A DNA stretch of 64,000 nucleotides, from contig NZ_FOWX01000012.1 of NCBI RefSeq assembly GCF_900115555.1, positions 62,001 to 126,000 on the forward strand, read 5' to 3'. Source of the DNA: Pseudomonas borbori. Lineage in GTDB: Bacteria; Pseudomonadota; Gammaproteobacteria; Pseudomonadales; Pseudomonadaceae. The stretch's first letter is position 1. Each line of letters opens with the position of its first letter. Position numbers and translations under genes: made by a program. A model generated the notes under the pieces. The model saw only the letters and a list, made by a program, of their open reading frames with translations, was not told the DNA's origin and ran no database searches. Positions 32,694-44,202 of this stretch are shown piece after piece.

Positions 32694-33611
32694 ATGACCC
32701 CTGAACCAATCGACCTCTACCCCTCGCGCCAGCACGAGCAACCGAGCTGGCAGGACCGCCTCGACCCGGTGGTCTACCGCAGTGATCTGGAAAACGCGCC
32801 GCTCAGCGCGCAACAGCTCGAGCGCTACCAGCGCGACGGCTACCTGGTATTGCACGATGTGTTCAGCGCCGAGGAAGTGGCGGTGTTGCGCCAGGAACTC
32901 GACCGCGTACGCCGCGACCCGGCGATCGCGGATTCCGGCAAAACCATCACCGAGCCGGAAAGCGGCGCGATACGCTCGGTGTTCGCCATCCACAAGGACA
33001 ACGCCCTGTTCGGTCGCGTCGCCCGTGACGAACGCATCGCTGGGATCGCGCGCTTCCTGCTCGGCGGCGAGCTGTATGTGCACCAGTCGCGGATGAACTT
33101 CAAGCCGGGCTTCACCGGCAAGGAGTTCTACTGGCATTCGGACTTCGAGACCTGGCACGTCGAGGACGGCATGCCGCGCATGCGCGCGCTGAGCTGCTCG
33201 ATCCTGCTCACCGACAACCAGCCGCACAACGGCCCGCTGCTGCTGATTCCCGGCTCGCACAAGCACTACGTGCGCTGCGTCGGCGCCACGCCGGAGAACC
33301 ACTACGAAGAATCGCTGCGCAAGCAGCAGTTCGGCGTGCCGGACGACCACAGCCTGAGCGAGATGGCCAGCCGTTACGGCATCGACACCGCCCTCGGCCC
33401 GGCCGGCAGCGTGGTGTTCTTCGACAGCAACATCCTCCACGGCTCCAACAGCAACATCACCCCCAGCGCCCGCAGCAACCTGTTCTACGTCTACAACCAG
33501 GTGGACAACGCGCTGCAGGCGCCCTTCTGCGCCCAGGTGCCACGCCCGGCCTTCGTCGCCGAGCGCGAGGACTTCGCCGCGCTGGATATCCAGCCGCAAG
33601 CGTACCCCTGA
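32694..33611 (+). CDS. ectD: Ectoine hydroxylase EctD
   Basis: Fe(II)/2-oxoglutarate dioxygenase that makes 5-hydroxyectoine. 305 residues, family length. The signature FYWHSDFETWHVEDGMP holds the HxD iron ligands (His at about 146), and the distal His is in FFDSNILHGSNSN. RxR-like binding of 2-oxoglutarate is seen at PSARSNLF. AAAGGAGAAA precedes the ATG. With ectD in the operon the host can make both ectoine and hydroxyectoine, protecting against salt and heat. Confidence 0.97.
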   Translation: MTPEPIDLYPSRQHEQPSWQDRLDPVVYRSDLENAPLSAQQLERYQRDGYLVLHDVFSAEEVAVLRQELDRVRRDPAIADSGKTITEPESGAIRSVFAIHKDNALFGRVARDERIAGIARFLLGGELYVHQSRMNFKPGFTGKEFYWHSDFETWHVEDGMPRMRALSCSILLTDNQPHNGPLLLIPGSHKHYVRCVGATPENHYEESLRKQQFGVPDDHSLSEMASRYGIDTALGPAGSVVFFDSNILHGSNSNITPSARSNLFYVYNQVDNALQAPFCAQVPRPAFVAEREDFAALDIQPQAYP

Positions 33612-33615
33612 GTCA

Positions 33616-33637
33616 CAGGCCCGCAACAGCGGGCCTG
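33616..33637 (+). terminator. Hairpin between ectD and ask
   Basis: CAGGCCCGC and its complement GCGGGCCTG enclose an AACA loop just after the ectD stop. The stem is perfect, but no T-run follows, so it may only weaken transcription into ask or stabilise the upstream mRNA. Confidence 0.5.
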
Positions 33638-33696
33638 ATCCATTCCCGGGTGGGCGCTTGCCGGCCACCTGCCGAACTCACCACGACCGGACTCTC

Positions 33697-35127
33697 ATGC
33701 ATACCGTAGAAAAGATCGGCGGCACCTCCATGAGCCGCTTCGAGGAAGTGCTCGACAATATTCTCCTCGGCCAGCGCCAAGACCAGCGGCTATACCAGCG
33801 GGTCTTCGTCGTCTCGGCCTTCAGCGGCATGACCAACCTGCTGCTGGAGCACAAGAAAACCGGCGAACCCGGCGTCTACCAGCGCTTCGCCGATGCCCAC
33901 AACGAGGAGGCCTGGCTCGAGGCGCTGGAAGCGGTGCGCCAGCAGATGCTGGCGAAGAACGCCGCGTTGTTCGCCGGCGAATTCGAGCGCCAGGCGGCCA
34001 ACCAGTTCATCGGCGCGCGCATCGACGATGTCCGCGAGTGCATGCACAGCCTGCAGCGGCTGTGCGTCTACGGCCACTTCCAGCTCAGCGAACACCTGAT
34101 GAAGGTGCGCGAGATGCTCGCCTCTCTGGGTGAGGCGCACAGCGCCTTCAATACCGTGCTGGCGCTCAAGCAGCGCGGGGTCAACGCCAAGCTGGTCGAC
34201 CTCACCGGCTGGCACCTGGACGCGCCACTGCCCTTCGAGGAGATGATCCGCAGTTGCTTCGCGGAGCTCGACCTGAGCTGCGAGCTGGCCGTCGCCACCG
34301 GCTATACCCACTGCAGCGAAGGCCTGATGAACACCTTCGACCGCGGCTACAGCGAGATCACCTTCGCCCAGATTGCCGCCGCCACCGGCGCCCGCGAGGC
34401 GATCATCCACAAGGAATTCCACCTCAGCAGCGCCGACCCCAACCTGGTTGGCGCCGACAAGGTGGTGACCATCGGCCGGACCAATTACGACGTCGCCGAC
34501 CAACTGTCCAACCTGGGCATGGAGGCCATCCACCCCAAGGCCGCCAAGACCCTGCGCCGGGCCAATATCGAGTTGCGCATCAAGAATGCCTTCGAGCCCG
34601 AGCATGCCGGCACCCTGATCAGCCAGCCCTACCGCAGCGAGCGGCCCTGCGTGGAGATCATCGCCGGGCGCAAGGACGTATTCGGCCTGGAAGTCTTCGA
34701 TCAGGAAATGCTCGGCGACGTCGGCTACGACATCGAGATCACCAAGCTGCTCAAGCAGCTCAAGCTGTACGTGGTCAACAAGGACTCCGACGCCAACAGC
34801 ATCACCTATTACGCCTCGGGTTCGCGCAAGCTGATCAACCGCGCCGCGCGGCTGATCGAGGAACGCTACCCGGCCGCCGAGGTGACCGTGCACAACGTCG
34901 CCATCGTCTCGGCGATCGGCTCGGACCTCAAGGTCAAGGGCATCCTCGCCAAGACGGTGGCGGCGCTGGCCGAAGCGGGCATCAGCATCCAGGCGGTGCA
35001 CCAGTCGATCCGCCAGGTGGGGATGCAGTGCGTGGTCAACGAGGAAGACTACGACGCCGCCGTGGCCGCGCTGCACCGGGCGCTGATCGAACCGGAAAAT
35101 CATGGCGACGTGATCGCCGCGGCCTAG
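33697..35127 (+). CDS. ask: Ectoine-cluster aspartate kinase (Ask_Ect)
   Basis: Aspartokinase dedicated to ectoine synthesis, supplying aspartyl phosphate toward aspartate semialdehyde. 476 residues with HTVEKIGGTSMSRFEEVLDN at the N-terminus (ATP site KIGGTSM) and two C-terminal ACT domains. Ask_Ect paralogues are known beside ectD in Pseudomonas stutzeri-type clusters and are thought to escape the feedback inhibition of the housekeeping enzyme. ATG at 33697; longer in-frame extension has no RBS. Ends the ectoine operon. Confidence 0.95.
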   Translation: MHTVEKIGGTSMSRFEEVLDNILLGQRQDQRLYQRVFVVSAFSGMTNLLLEHKKTGEPGVYQRFADAHNEEAWLEALEAVRQQMLAKNAALFAGEFERQAANQFIGARIDDVRECMHSLQRLCVYGHFQLSEHLMKVREMLASLGEAHSAFNTVLALKQRGVNAKLVDLTGWHLDAPLPFEEMIRSCFAELDLSCELAVATGYTHCSEGLMNTFDRGYSEITFAQIAAATGAREAIIHKEFHLSSADPNLVGADKVVTIGRTNYDVADQLSNLGMEAIHPKAAKTLRRANIELRIKNAFEPEHAGTLISQPYRSERPCVEIIAGRKDVFGLEVFDQEMLGDVGYDIEITKLLKQLKLYVVNKDSDANSITYYASGSRKLINRAARLIEERYPAAEVTVHNVAIVSAIGSDLKVKGILAKTVAALAEAGISIQAVHQSIRQVGMQCVVNEEDYDAAVAALHRALIEPENHGDVIAAA

Positions 35128-35168
35128 GAGCCTGCTGGTCCATTCCGGCACCTGAGGCGGCTCGATGG

Positions 35169-35194
35169 GCGATGAGGCGCATAGGCCTCATCGC
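35169..35194. terminator. Hairpin between the convergent ask and GGDEF/EAL genes
   Basis: GCGATGAGGC and GCCTCATCGC form a 10-base stem around a short loop, between two convergent genes (ask ends 35127, the minus-strand gene ends 35204). Suited to stop transcription from either side, though only short A/T stretches flank it. Confidence 0.55.
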
Positions 35195-35203
35195 TAATCG
35201 ATC

Positions 35204-38080
35204 TCAGGGTGCGCGGGTCTGGTCACGCAGCAGCTGGGCAAACTGCTCCGCCGGCACCGGCCTGCTGATCAGGTAGCCCTGAATCTCGTCGCACTGCTGG
35301 GCCTTGAGGAAATCCATCTGCGCCTGGGTTTCCACGCCCTCGGCGACCACCTTCAGCTCCAGGCTGTGGGCCATGACGATGATCGCCCGGGTAATGGCCG
35401 CATCCTCGCCGCCGAGCGCCAGGTCGCGGATGAAGGTCTGGTCGATCTTCACGTAGTCCACCGGGAAGCGCTTGAGGTAGCTGAGCGAGGAGTAGCCGGT
35501 GCCGAAGTCGTCGATCGCCAGCTTGACCCCCAGGTCGCGCAGCTGCTGGAAGGTGCTGATGACGCTCTCGACGTTGTCGAGCAACTGGCTCTCGGTCAAT
35601 TCCAGCTCGAGGAACTGCGGCGCCAGGCCGGTTTCGTCGAGCACCTGACGCACCAGGCTGGTCAGCTTGCCCTGGCGCAACTGATGCACCGACAGGTTCA
35701 CCGACACGCGGATCTGCGCCAGGCCCTGCAGTTGCCAGGCCCGCGCCTGCTGACAGGCGCGGCGCAGGACGAATTCGCCGATCGGCGCGATCAGCCCGGT
35801 TTCCTCGGCCAGGCCGATGAAGTCCCCCGGCGGCACCATCCCGCGCTCCGGATGGCGCCAGCGCACCAGCGCCTCGGCGGCGTTGAGGCTGTCGTCGGCC
35901 AGGCACAGCTTGGGCTGGTAGAACACCTCCAGCTGCTGTTCGTCGATCGCCTTGCGCAGCTGGGTCTCCAGTTGCAGGCGTTCCAGGGTGCAGGCCTGCA
36001 GGTTGTCGGTGAAGAACTGGAAGGTGTTGCCGCCCAGGTGCTTGGCATGCTGCATGGCCATATCGGCCTGGCTGACCAGGGTCGAGATCTCCCGCGCGTT
36101 GTCCGGCAGCAGGCTGATGCCCAGGGAGGCGCTGACCACCAGTTCCTGGCCGCCGACGGTCATCGGCAGGCGCAACTTGGCCAGCAGGCGGCTAGCCATG
36201 CGCGCCAGGGTCGAGAGGCTGCCGTAGGAATCGAGCAGCACGGCGAACTCGTCGCCGGACAAGCGCGCGATGCAGTCGGCTTCCGGCACGGCCTGGGTCA
36301 GGCGGCGGCTCATCTGCCGCAGCAGTTGGTCGGCCACTTCATGGCCGAGGCTGTCGTTGAGCCACTTGAAACGGTCCAGGTCGACGTGCAGCAGGGCCAG
36401 GCTGCGCCCGCTCTGCCGCGAGCGCTGGCTGGCCTCGTGCAGGCGGTTCTTAAACAGGCTGCGGTTGGCCAGGCCGGTCAGTTCGTCGTAGTGCGACAGG
36501 TAGCGCAGACGCTCCTCGGCCTCGCGCCGCGACGACAGGTCGGCGAAGAAGCCGACGATATGGCTGACCAGCCCGCGCGCATCGCGCACCACGTTGAGTT
36601 GCAGCAGTTGCGGGTAGAGTTCGCCGTTCTTACGCGTCTCGATCAACTCGCCCTGCCAGCGGTCGCCGCGCTCCAGCTCCAGACGGATCAGCTGGTACTG
36701 GTGGCGGGTGTCGCGGCTGCCGATCAGGCTGGCGACGCTCTTGCCGAGCACCTCCTCCTGGCGATAGCCGGTGACCTGGCTGAACGCCTGGTTGACCGCC
36801 AGCAGGCGGTAGTTCGGGTCGAGAATGACGATGCCTTCGCTGGCCGCTTCGAACACGGTGGCGGCCAGGCGCTGCTGTTCTTCTTGCTGCTTGCGCGCGG
36901 TGATGGTGCGCCGCGTGCCGAGCATGCGCAGCACCCGACCCTGGGCGTCGCGCTCCACCGCACGACCGCGGTCCTCGACCCAGACCCAATGGCCATCGGC
37001 GTGCTTGACCCGGTACTCGATCTGATAACCGTCGCTGCGGCCCTTCATGTGCTCGACCAGGGTGCGGCGCAGCAACGGCAGGTCGTCCGGGTGCAGGCGC
37101 GGCTTGAGGTCGCGCAGCATGGCCTGCACCGCCTCGGGTTCGAGGCCGAAGATTTCCTTGAGCTGCGAGTGATGCACTTCATCGCTCTGCAGGTTCCAGT
37201 CCCACAAGCCCAGCTCGCTGGCCTCCAGGGCCAGGGCCAGGCGCGCCTGGCTCTTGCTCAGGGCGTGGGTGGCATCGTCCAGCTCCAGGGTACGCTCGGC
37301 CACGCGCATTTCCAGTTCTGCATGGGCGGTGCGCAGCTCGCCTTCGGCCCAGCGGCGCTGCTCGACTTCGCGTTCCAGTTCGCCATTGAGCGTCTCGGCC
37401 CGCTGCCGGGCATGCTGCAGACGGCCGATCAGCGCCTGATTCTGGAAGCGCTGCAACAGGCTGCGCTGCAGCAGGCGGTTGACCTGCCAGGCCACCACCA
37501 GCAGGGTCAGCAAGAGGATACCGCCGAGCATGCCCCAGCCGCGCTGCAGGCTATGCTCGCTGAGCAGCAGATAGGCCACCGACGGCAGCAGGCAGGGCAA
37601 GGCGAAGGTCAGGAACGCCGACAGGCTGACGGCATAGGCCACGCTGGCGGAAAGGATAGCCGCGGCGATCAGGCCGTAGACCAGAGCCTGCTGATAGAAC
37701 ACGTCGGCCGGCACCAGGGCGATGGCGGCGAAGGCCAGGGTCAGGCCGGAGGCGCCGGCGCCGAACAGGAAGTTGCGCCGCCAGTGCGCCTGCACCTGGC
37801 TGCTCGGCGGTGCCGTGTTGAAGGCCCTGACCTGAAGCAGGCGCAGCACGGCCAGCAGCACCAACCAGATCAGCCAGCCGGAGAGCAGCACCCGGCTCGG
37901 CGGCGCCCAGAGCAAATAGGCACAGGCCGCGCCATTGAGCAGCATAAATAGGGTCGGCACCCACGAGCCCTGATACAGCAGGCGGGTACGTTCGATGGCG
38001 ATATCCGTGGCGAATTGCTGACGAATCTCGCGGGCACTGTCCAGGGTTAGCTCGGCAGCGGCGCTAGCGGTCTGAGTCAT
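35204..38080 (-). CDS. Membrane sensor with PAS, GGDEF and EAL domains
   Basis: A 958-residue c-di-GMP signalling protein. N-terminal membrane region with about five to six helices (residues 35-215), a coiled coil (to about 285), two PAS/PAC domains (about 285-410 and 410-535), GGDEF (about 540-700) and EAL (about 710-955). The diguanylate cyclase motif reads SGDEF instead of GGDEF, which in some proteins stays active. The EAL domain keeps AEALVRWRHPE and DDFGTGYSSLSYLKRF, so phosphodiesterase activity is likely. I recall a similar gene next to uvrD in P. aeruginosa. Divergent from uvrD with 232 bases between. Confidence 0.93.
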   Translation of the reverse strand: MTQTASAAAELTLDSAREIRQQFATDIAIERTRLLYQGSWVPTLFMLLNGAACAYLLWAPPSRVLLSGWLIWLVLLAVLRLLQVRAFNTAPPSSQVQAHWRRNFLFGAGASGLTLAFAAIALVPADVFYQQALVYGLIAAAILSASVAYAVSLSAFLTFALPCLLPSVAYLLLSEHSLQRGWGMLGGILLLTLLVVAWQVNRLLQRSLLQRFQNQALIGRLQHARQRAETLNGELEREVEQRRWAEGELRTAHAELEMRVAERTLELDDATHALSKSQARLALALEASELGLWDWNLQSDEVHHSQLKEIFGLEPEAVQAMLRDLKPRLHPDDLPLLRRTLVEHMKGRSDGYQIEYRVKHADGHWVWVEDRGRAVERDAQGRVLRMLGTRRTITARKQQEEQQRLAATVFEAASEGIVILDPNYRLLAVNQAFSQVTGYRQEEVLGKSVASLIGSRDTRHQYQLIRLELERGDRWQGELIETRKNGELYPQLLQLNVVRDARGLVSHIVGFFADLSSRREAEERLRYLSHYDELTGLANRSLFKNRLHEASQRSRQSGRSLALLHVDLDRFKWLNDSLGHEVADQLLRQMSRRLTQAVPEADCIARLSGDEFAVLLDSYGSLSTLARMASRLLAKLRLPMTVGGQELVVSASLGISLLPDNAREISTLVSQADMAMQHAKHLGGNTFQFFTDNLQACTLERLQLETQLRKAIDEQQLEVFYQPKLCLADDSLNAAEALVRWRHPERGMVPPGDFIGLAEETGLIAPIGEFVLRRACQQARAWQLQGLAQIRVSVNLSVHQLRQGKLTSLVRQVLDETGLAPQFLELELTESQLLDNVESVISTFQQLRDLGVKLAIDDFGTGYSSLSYLKRFPVDYVKIDQTFIRDLALGGEDAAITRAIIVMAHSLELKVVAEGVETQAQMDFLKAQQCDEIQGYLISRPVPAEQFAQLLRDQTRAP

Positions 38081-38312
38081 AGGCTATTTTCTTGTAATGG
38101 GCTGCCTAGGTCGGCGGAGCATACCCGAGCTAGACGCTTCGCCCAACAATCATCTGTGCAAATCCACCGAGCCGGCAGGCCCCTTCATCTGGCCAGGATG
38201 CGCCGCAACATCCAGCCGGCAAGCTGACTGGCCGGTCGTCCACTGGCCACCGTGCGGCGATGTGCCACGCGCCCGGTTTGCCCTCGCCGCCGCCGCCCCC
38301 TAGAATGCCGCG

Positions 38313-40502
<2,190 letters not shown>

Positions 40503-40510
40503 CAACGGAC

Positions 40511-40574
40511 CGTAGCCCGGATGAAATCCGGGGGCACTACCGACGACCTTCCCGGATTGCATCCGGGCTACGGA
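40511..40574. repeat. Inverted repeat (GTAGCCCGGAT type) after uvrD
   Basis: CCGTAGCCCGGAT (40511-40523) is exactly complementary to ATCCGGGCTACGG (40562-40574). The inner parts also pair (AAATCCGGG with CCCGGATT). This is a common dispersed palindrome of Pseudomonas and relatives. It probably ends or attenuates uvrD transcription before the TRAP gene at 40604. Confidence 0.8.
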
Positions 40575-40603
40575 ATTAACCCAAAACAACAAGGAAGCAC
40601 CCG

Positions 40604-41698
40604 ATGAACCGCCGCAATCTCTTCAGCGCCGCCGCGGCGCTGCTCGTCGCCCTCGGCCTGGCCGGCTGCAATGACGAAAAAGCCGCCAGCGAGCAGGCCG
40701 CTGTCGAACCGGCGCAGCGCTTCCAGTGGAAAATGGTCACCGCCTGGCCGAAGAACTACCCGGGCCTGGGCACCGCCGCCGAGCGCCTGGCCGAGCGGGT
40801 CGCGACCATGAGTGGCGGGCGCCTGACCATCAAGGTCTACGCCGGCGGCGAGCTGGTGCCGCCGCTGGAGGTGTTCGACGCCGTCTCGCGCGGCACCGCC
40901 GAACTGGGTCACGGCGCCGCCTATTACTGGAAGGGCAAGGTGCCGGCCGCGCAGTTCTTCACCGCCGTGCCCTTCGGCCTGTCCACCAGCGAGATGAACG
41001 CCTGGCTGAGCAAGGGCGGCGGTCAGGCGCTGTGGGACGAGGCCTACGCCCCCTACGGGGTGAAACCGCTGGTGGTGGGCAATACCGGCATGCAGATGGG
41101 CGGCTGGTACAACAAGGAGATCAACGCCCTGGACGACCTCAAGGGCCTGAAGATCCGCATGCCGGGCCTCGGCGGCGAGGTGCTGAGCAAGCTCGGCGCG
41201 ACCACCGTCAACCTGCCCGGCGGCGAGGTGTTCACCGCCCTGCAGACGGGCGCCATCGACGCCAGCGACTGGGTCAGCCCCTACAACGACCTGGCCTTCG
41301 GCCTGCACAAGGCGGCCAAGTTCTACTACTACCCGGGCTGGCAGGAGCCGCAGGCGGTGCTCGAACTGCTGATCAACCAGCAGGCCTTCGACAGCCTGCC
41401 GGCCGACCTGCAGGCGATCCTCAGCGAAGCGGCCCGCGCCGCCAGCCAGGACATGCTCGACGACTACGTCTACCACAACGCCCTGGCCCTGGACGAACTC
41501 AAGCAACAGGGCGCCCTGCTCAAGCGCTTCCCCGACGAGGTACTCGACGCCCTGCAACGCGAATCCGAAGTGGTACTCGGCGAACTGGCCGCGCAGAGCG
41601 AGCTGAATGGACGCATCTGGGCCTCGATGAAGGCCTTCCAGGCCCAGGCCAGCCAGATGCACAAACTGTCCGAGAAGGAGCTGTATAACTGGCGTTGA
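40604..41698 (+). CDS. TRAP transporter substrate-binding lipoprotein, DctP family (orphan)
   Basis: A 364-residue DctP/TakP-type binding protein. Signal sequence with a lipobox LGLAGC (Cys at about 22), so it is a lipoprotein, unlike most soluble DctP proteins. The family region LKGLKIRMPGLGGEVLSKLG (about 177-196) holds the arginine that pairs with a ligand carboxylate; the FYYYPGWQEP region also fits the sub-family that binds 2-oxo acids or similar. AAGGAAGC precedes the ATG. No DctQ or DctM membrane genes are in the window, so its transporter must be encoded elsewhere. Ligand unknown. Confidence 0.85.
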   Translation: MNRRNLFSAAAALLVALGLAGCNDEKAASEQAAVEPAQRFQWKMVTAWPKNYPGLGTAAERLAERVATMSGGRLTIKVYAGGELVPPLEVFDAVSRGTAELGHGAAYYWKGKVPAAQFFTAVPFGLSTSEMNAWLSKGGGQALWDEAYAPYGVKPLVVGNTGMQMGGWYNKEINALDDLKGLKIRMPGLGGEVLSKLGATTVNLPGGEVFTALQTGAIDASDWVSPYNDLAFGLHKAAKFYYYPGWQEPQAVLELLINQQAFDSLPADLQAILSEAARAASQDMLDDYVYHNALALDELKQQGALLKRFPDEVLDALQRESEVVLGELAAQSELNGRIWASMKAFQAQASQMHKLSEKELYNWR

Positions 41699-41819
41699 GC
41701 CCCCTCGCAATCTCAGGTGGTGCGCACGGCCCACGACCAACCGAAACCGAGGCTTCCGTTGGTCGACTGCACCCCGCCTCCCGCGCCTCCCGGCCCATAC
41801 TGCTTGGCGAGGTGAACCG

Positions 41820-42398
41820 ATGAAACAAGCGAAAATCACTGCCCCGCAGATCCTCGATGCCGCTCTGCACCTGGCCGATGTCTGCGGCTGGGAGCGCCTG
41901 CACCTGTTCGATGTGGCCGCCCGACTCGACGTTGGCCTGGACGCCATCGCCACCCATTACCGGGAAAAGGACCAACTGGTGGAGGCCTGGTTCGACCGCG
42001 CCGACCGGGCCATGCTGGCGCGCGGCAGCGCCGCCGACCTGAGCAGTCTGGCGCCGGCCAAACGTCTGGAAGAGCTGCTGGTCGCCTGGCTCGACAGCCT
42101 GGCCGCACACCGCTCGGTGACCGGGCAGATGCTGCTGTACAAGCTCGAACCCGGGCATATCCACCTGCAGATACTCGGCCTGCTGCGCATCAGCCGCACC
42201 GTGCAGTGGTGGCGCGAGGGCGCCCGCCGGGAAACCCAACACCTGCAGCGTATCGCCGAGGAGAGCCTGCTGACCGGCGCCTACCTGCGCAGCTTCATCC
42301 ACTGGTTGCGCCATCCCGAGGAAGACGCCGCCGAGTTCCGCGCCTTCCTCCGTCGGCAACTGCGCTGCGGGCCGCTGCTGCTGTTGTTGTGCCGGTAA
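41820..42398 (+). CDS. TetR-family regulator
   Basis: A 192-residue protein whose first 60 residues fit a TetR HTH: ITAPQILDAALHLADVCGWE then RLHLFDVAARLDVGLDAIATHYREKDQLVEAWFDRAD. The HTH is a little divergent from the consensus. The all-helical C-terminal ligand domain is not informative. GAGGTGAACC precedes the ATG. Lies between an orphan TRAP protein and the Tim44 gene; no operator or target can be named. Confidence 0.75.
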   Translation: MKQAKITAPQILDAALHLADVCGWERLHLFDVAARLDVGLDAIATHYREKDQLVEAWFDRADRAMLARGSAADLSSLAPAKRLEELLVAWLDSLAAHRSVTGQMLLYKLEPGHIHLQILGLLRISRTVQWWREGARRETQHLQRIAEESLLTGAYLRSFIHWLRHPEEDAAEFRAFLRRQLRCGPLLLLLCR

Positions 42399-42523
42399 GT
42401 TGCGGCGCCGAGGCCATACCGTTGAGCGAAAAGCAAAAGCCCGAAACATTCTATGACTAGCCTTCCACGCGGCTGGCGGGCAAGATGCCGCGCATAGTTC
42501 CAACAACCAAGAGACAGCCGATA

Positions 42524-43366
42524 ATGCAGCGTTTCCTCAGCATCGCCCTGGCCATGTGCCTGAGTTTGGGTCTTACCATGAGCTTCGACGCCGAAGCCAA
42601 GCGTTTTGGTGGCGCTAAATCCTTCGGCTCCGCGCCGAGCCATCAGACCCGCCAGGCGCCGACCCAGCAAAGCGCCGCCGCGCCGACCGCCGGTCGTCAG
42701 CCAGCTGCCGCCAGTGGCGCCTCGCGCTGGCTCGGCCCATTGGCCGGCCTGGCCGCCGGCGGCCTGCTCGCCTCGATGTTCATGGGTGACGGCTTCGAAG
42801 GCCTGCAGATCATGGACATGCTGATCTTCGGCCTGATCGCCTTCCTGCTGTTCCGCTTCCTCGCCTCCCGGCGCAAGCAGGCCGGCCCGCTAACCGCCAA
42901 TGGCGCGCCCATGCAGCGCGAAATGCCCGCTCAGGCTGCCCCCGCCTCGATCTTCGGTGGCGCTGGCGCCGCCGCGATCAAGCCGGTGATCAATGCCCCG
43001 GCCTGGTTCAACGAGCAAAGCTTCGTCAGCGCCGGCCGCGAGCACTTCCTCAGTCTGCAGCAGCACTGGGACGCCAACGAGATGGACAAGATCGCCGAGT
43101 TCGTCACCCCGCAGCTGCTCGAGTTCCTCAAGCGCGAGCGCGCCGACCTGGGTGACGGCTTCCAGTCCACCTATGTCGACAACCTCGAGGTGCAGCTCGA
43201 TGGCGTCGACGACCTGAGCGACAAGACCGTTGCCACCCTGACCTTCACCGGCGTGGCCAAGACCTCGCGCTTCGACCAGGGCGAAGCCTTCAGCGAAAGC
43301 TGGCGCCTGGAACGCGAAGCCGGTGACAACCAGCCGTGGCTGGTGGCCGGTATCCGCCAGAACTGA
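42524..43366 (+). CDS. Tim44-like domain protein, membrane anchored
   Basis: A 280-residue protein with a signal peptide (about 1-25), a Gly/Ala/Gln/Ser-rich low-complexity segment (KRFGGAKSFGSAPSHQTRQA, about 26-70), one or two helices (about 75-125, including GPLAGLAAGGLLASMFMGDG), and a C-terminal Tim44-like domain (from about 160). The domain is shared with the mitochondrial import factor Tim44; its bacterial role is not known. Widely conserved in Pseudomonas. ATG at 42524 after AGAGACAG; followed by a strong terminator. Confidence 0.88.
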   Translation: MQRFLSIALAMCLSLGLTMSFDAEAKRFGGAKSFGSAPSHQTRQAPTQQSAAAPTAGRQPAAASGASRWLGPLAGLAAGGLLASMFMGDGFEGLQIMDMLIFGLIAFLLFRFLASRRKQAGPLTANGAPMQREMPAQAAPASIFGGAGAAAIKPVINAPAWFNEQSFVSAGREHFLSLQQHWDANEMDKIAEFVTPQLLEFLKRERADLGDGFQSTYVDNLEVQLDGVDDLSDKTVATLTFTGVAKTSRFDQGEAFSESWRLEREAGDNQPWLVAGIRQN

Positions 43367-43389
43367 TCCGTTGCGCAATACGGACACCA

Positions 43390-43413
43390 CCCCAGGCTTG
43401 CCTGGGGTTTTTT
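43390..43413 (+). terminator. Rho-independent terminator after the Tim44 gene
   Basis: CCCCAGG, a short loop and CCTGGGG form a stem followed by six T. It lies 24 bases past the stop codon at 43366. Textbook structure. Confidence 0.95.
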
Positions 43414-43533
43414 ATGCCTGCAGCCTCGGCGGCGGACCCTCAGCGGCGCTCCTTCGGCACAGGTCGGCCGACCCGATGCGGCTGGCGCCGGGCAATCGAC
43501 CGGCGCCAGACGAAGATCGGCGGCACCGGCGGC

Positions 43534-44007
43534 TTAGCCGGGCTGTGGGCACAGCTCGCAGACTTCGGCACGGGGCACCAGCTTGAGAAATTCCTCGGTG
43601 CTCATATGCACCAGGCTCTCATGGTCGCCGGCCTCGAAGTAGATGTCCTGCTGGCGGGTCAACAGGGGATCGACGCGCATGCTCATCCCGTAGGGCTCAC
43701 TGACCGCCGGCACCGCGCCCAGCTCGCAATCCTTGAACAGCCTGGCGATGGTCGATTCGCTGCTGAGCTCCCAGTGCTCGCCGCCCTTGCTGACCATGCT
43801 CATGTCCAGATGCCGGCTGGCCGGCACGACGGCCATCAGGTAGTGGCCCTTGCGATCGTCGAGGATCACCGGTTTGGCCAGGCGCTCCGCCGGGATGCTG
43901 GCCACCCGCGCCGACTCCAGGCTGCTCGCCGAATGCGGGTGCGGGACGATCTCGAACTGACACTGCGCGCTTTCCAGAGTGCGTTTCAACGTTGCTGCCA
44001 TATGCAT
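43534..44007 (-). CDS. YbaK/EbsC-type aminoacyl-tRNA deacylase domain protein
   Basis: A 157-residue YbaK/ProX-like domain protein. Such proteins remove wrongly attached amino acids from tRNA (for example Cys or Ala from tRNA-Pro). Features include ERLAKPVILDDRKGHYLMAV with the conserved lysine and the C-terminal block LGAVPAVSEPYGMSMRVDPL. GGAGG lies six bases before the ATG at 44007; a second in-frame ATG is at 44001. The exact substrate cannot be read from the sequence. Confidence 0.85.
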   Translation of the reverse strand: MHMAATLKRTLESAQCQFEIVPHPHSASSLESARVASIPAERLAKPVILDDRKGHYLMAVVPASRHLDMSMVSKGGEHWELSSESTIARLFKDCELGAVPAVSEPYGMSMRVDPLLTRQQDIYFEAGDHESLVHMSTEEFLKLVPRAEVCELCPQPG

Positions 44008-44202
44008 GATCCACCTCCTGCGCGAGCCTGGCGTTCAGGTCGTAATCAAGTGACAGGCTCCTGTTCCCAGTTTAGTTCGCGCCCAGGCGCCGAGCCGCGC
44101 CAGTGGATGGAAGGCCACCCGAAAAAAAGCAGTGGCGGCGTGGGCTGCTATTCCTCCACACGCCGGCTACTGTATAAAGCCCATCCCTATGCACGAGGTC
44201 CT

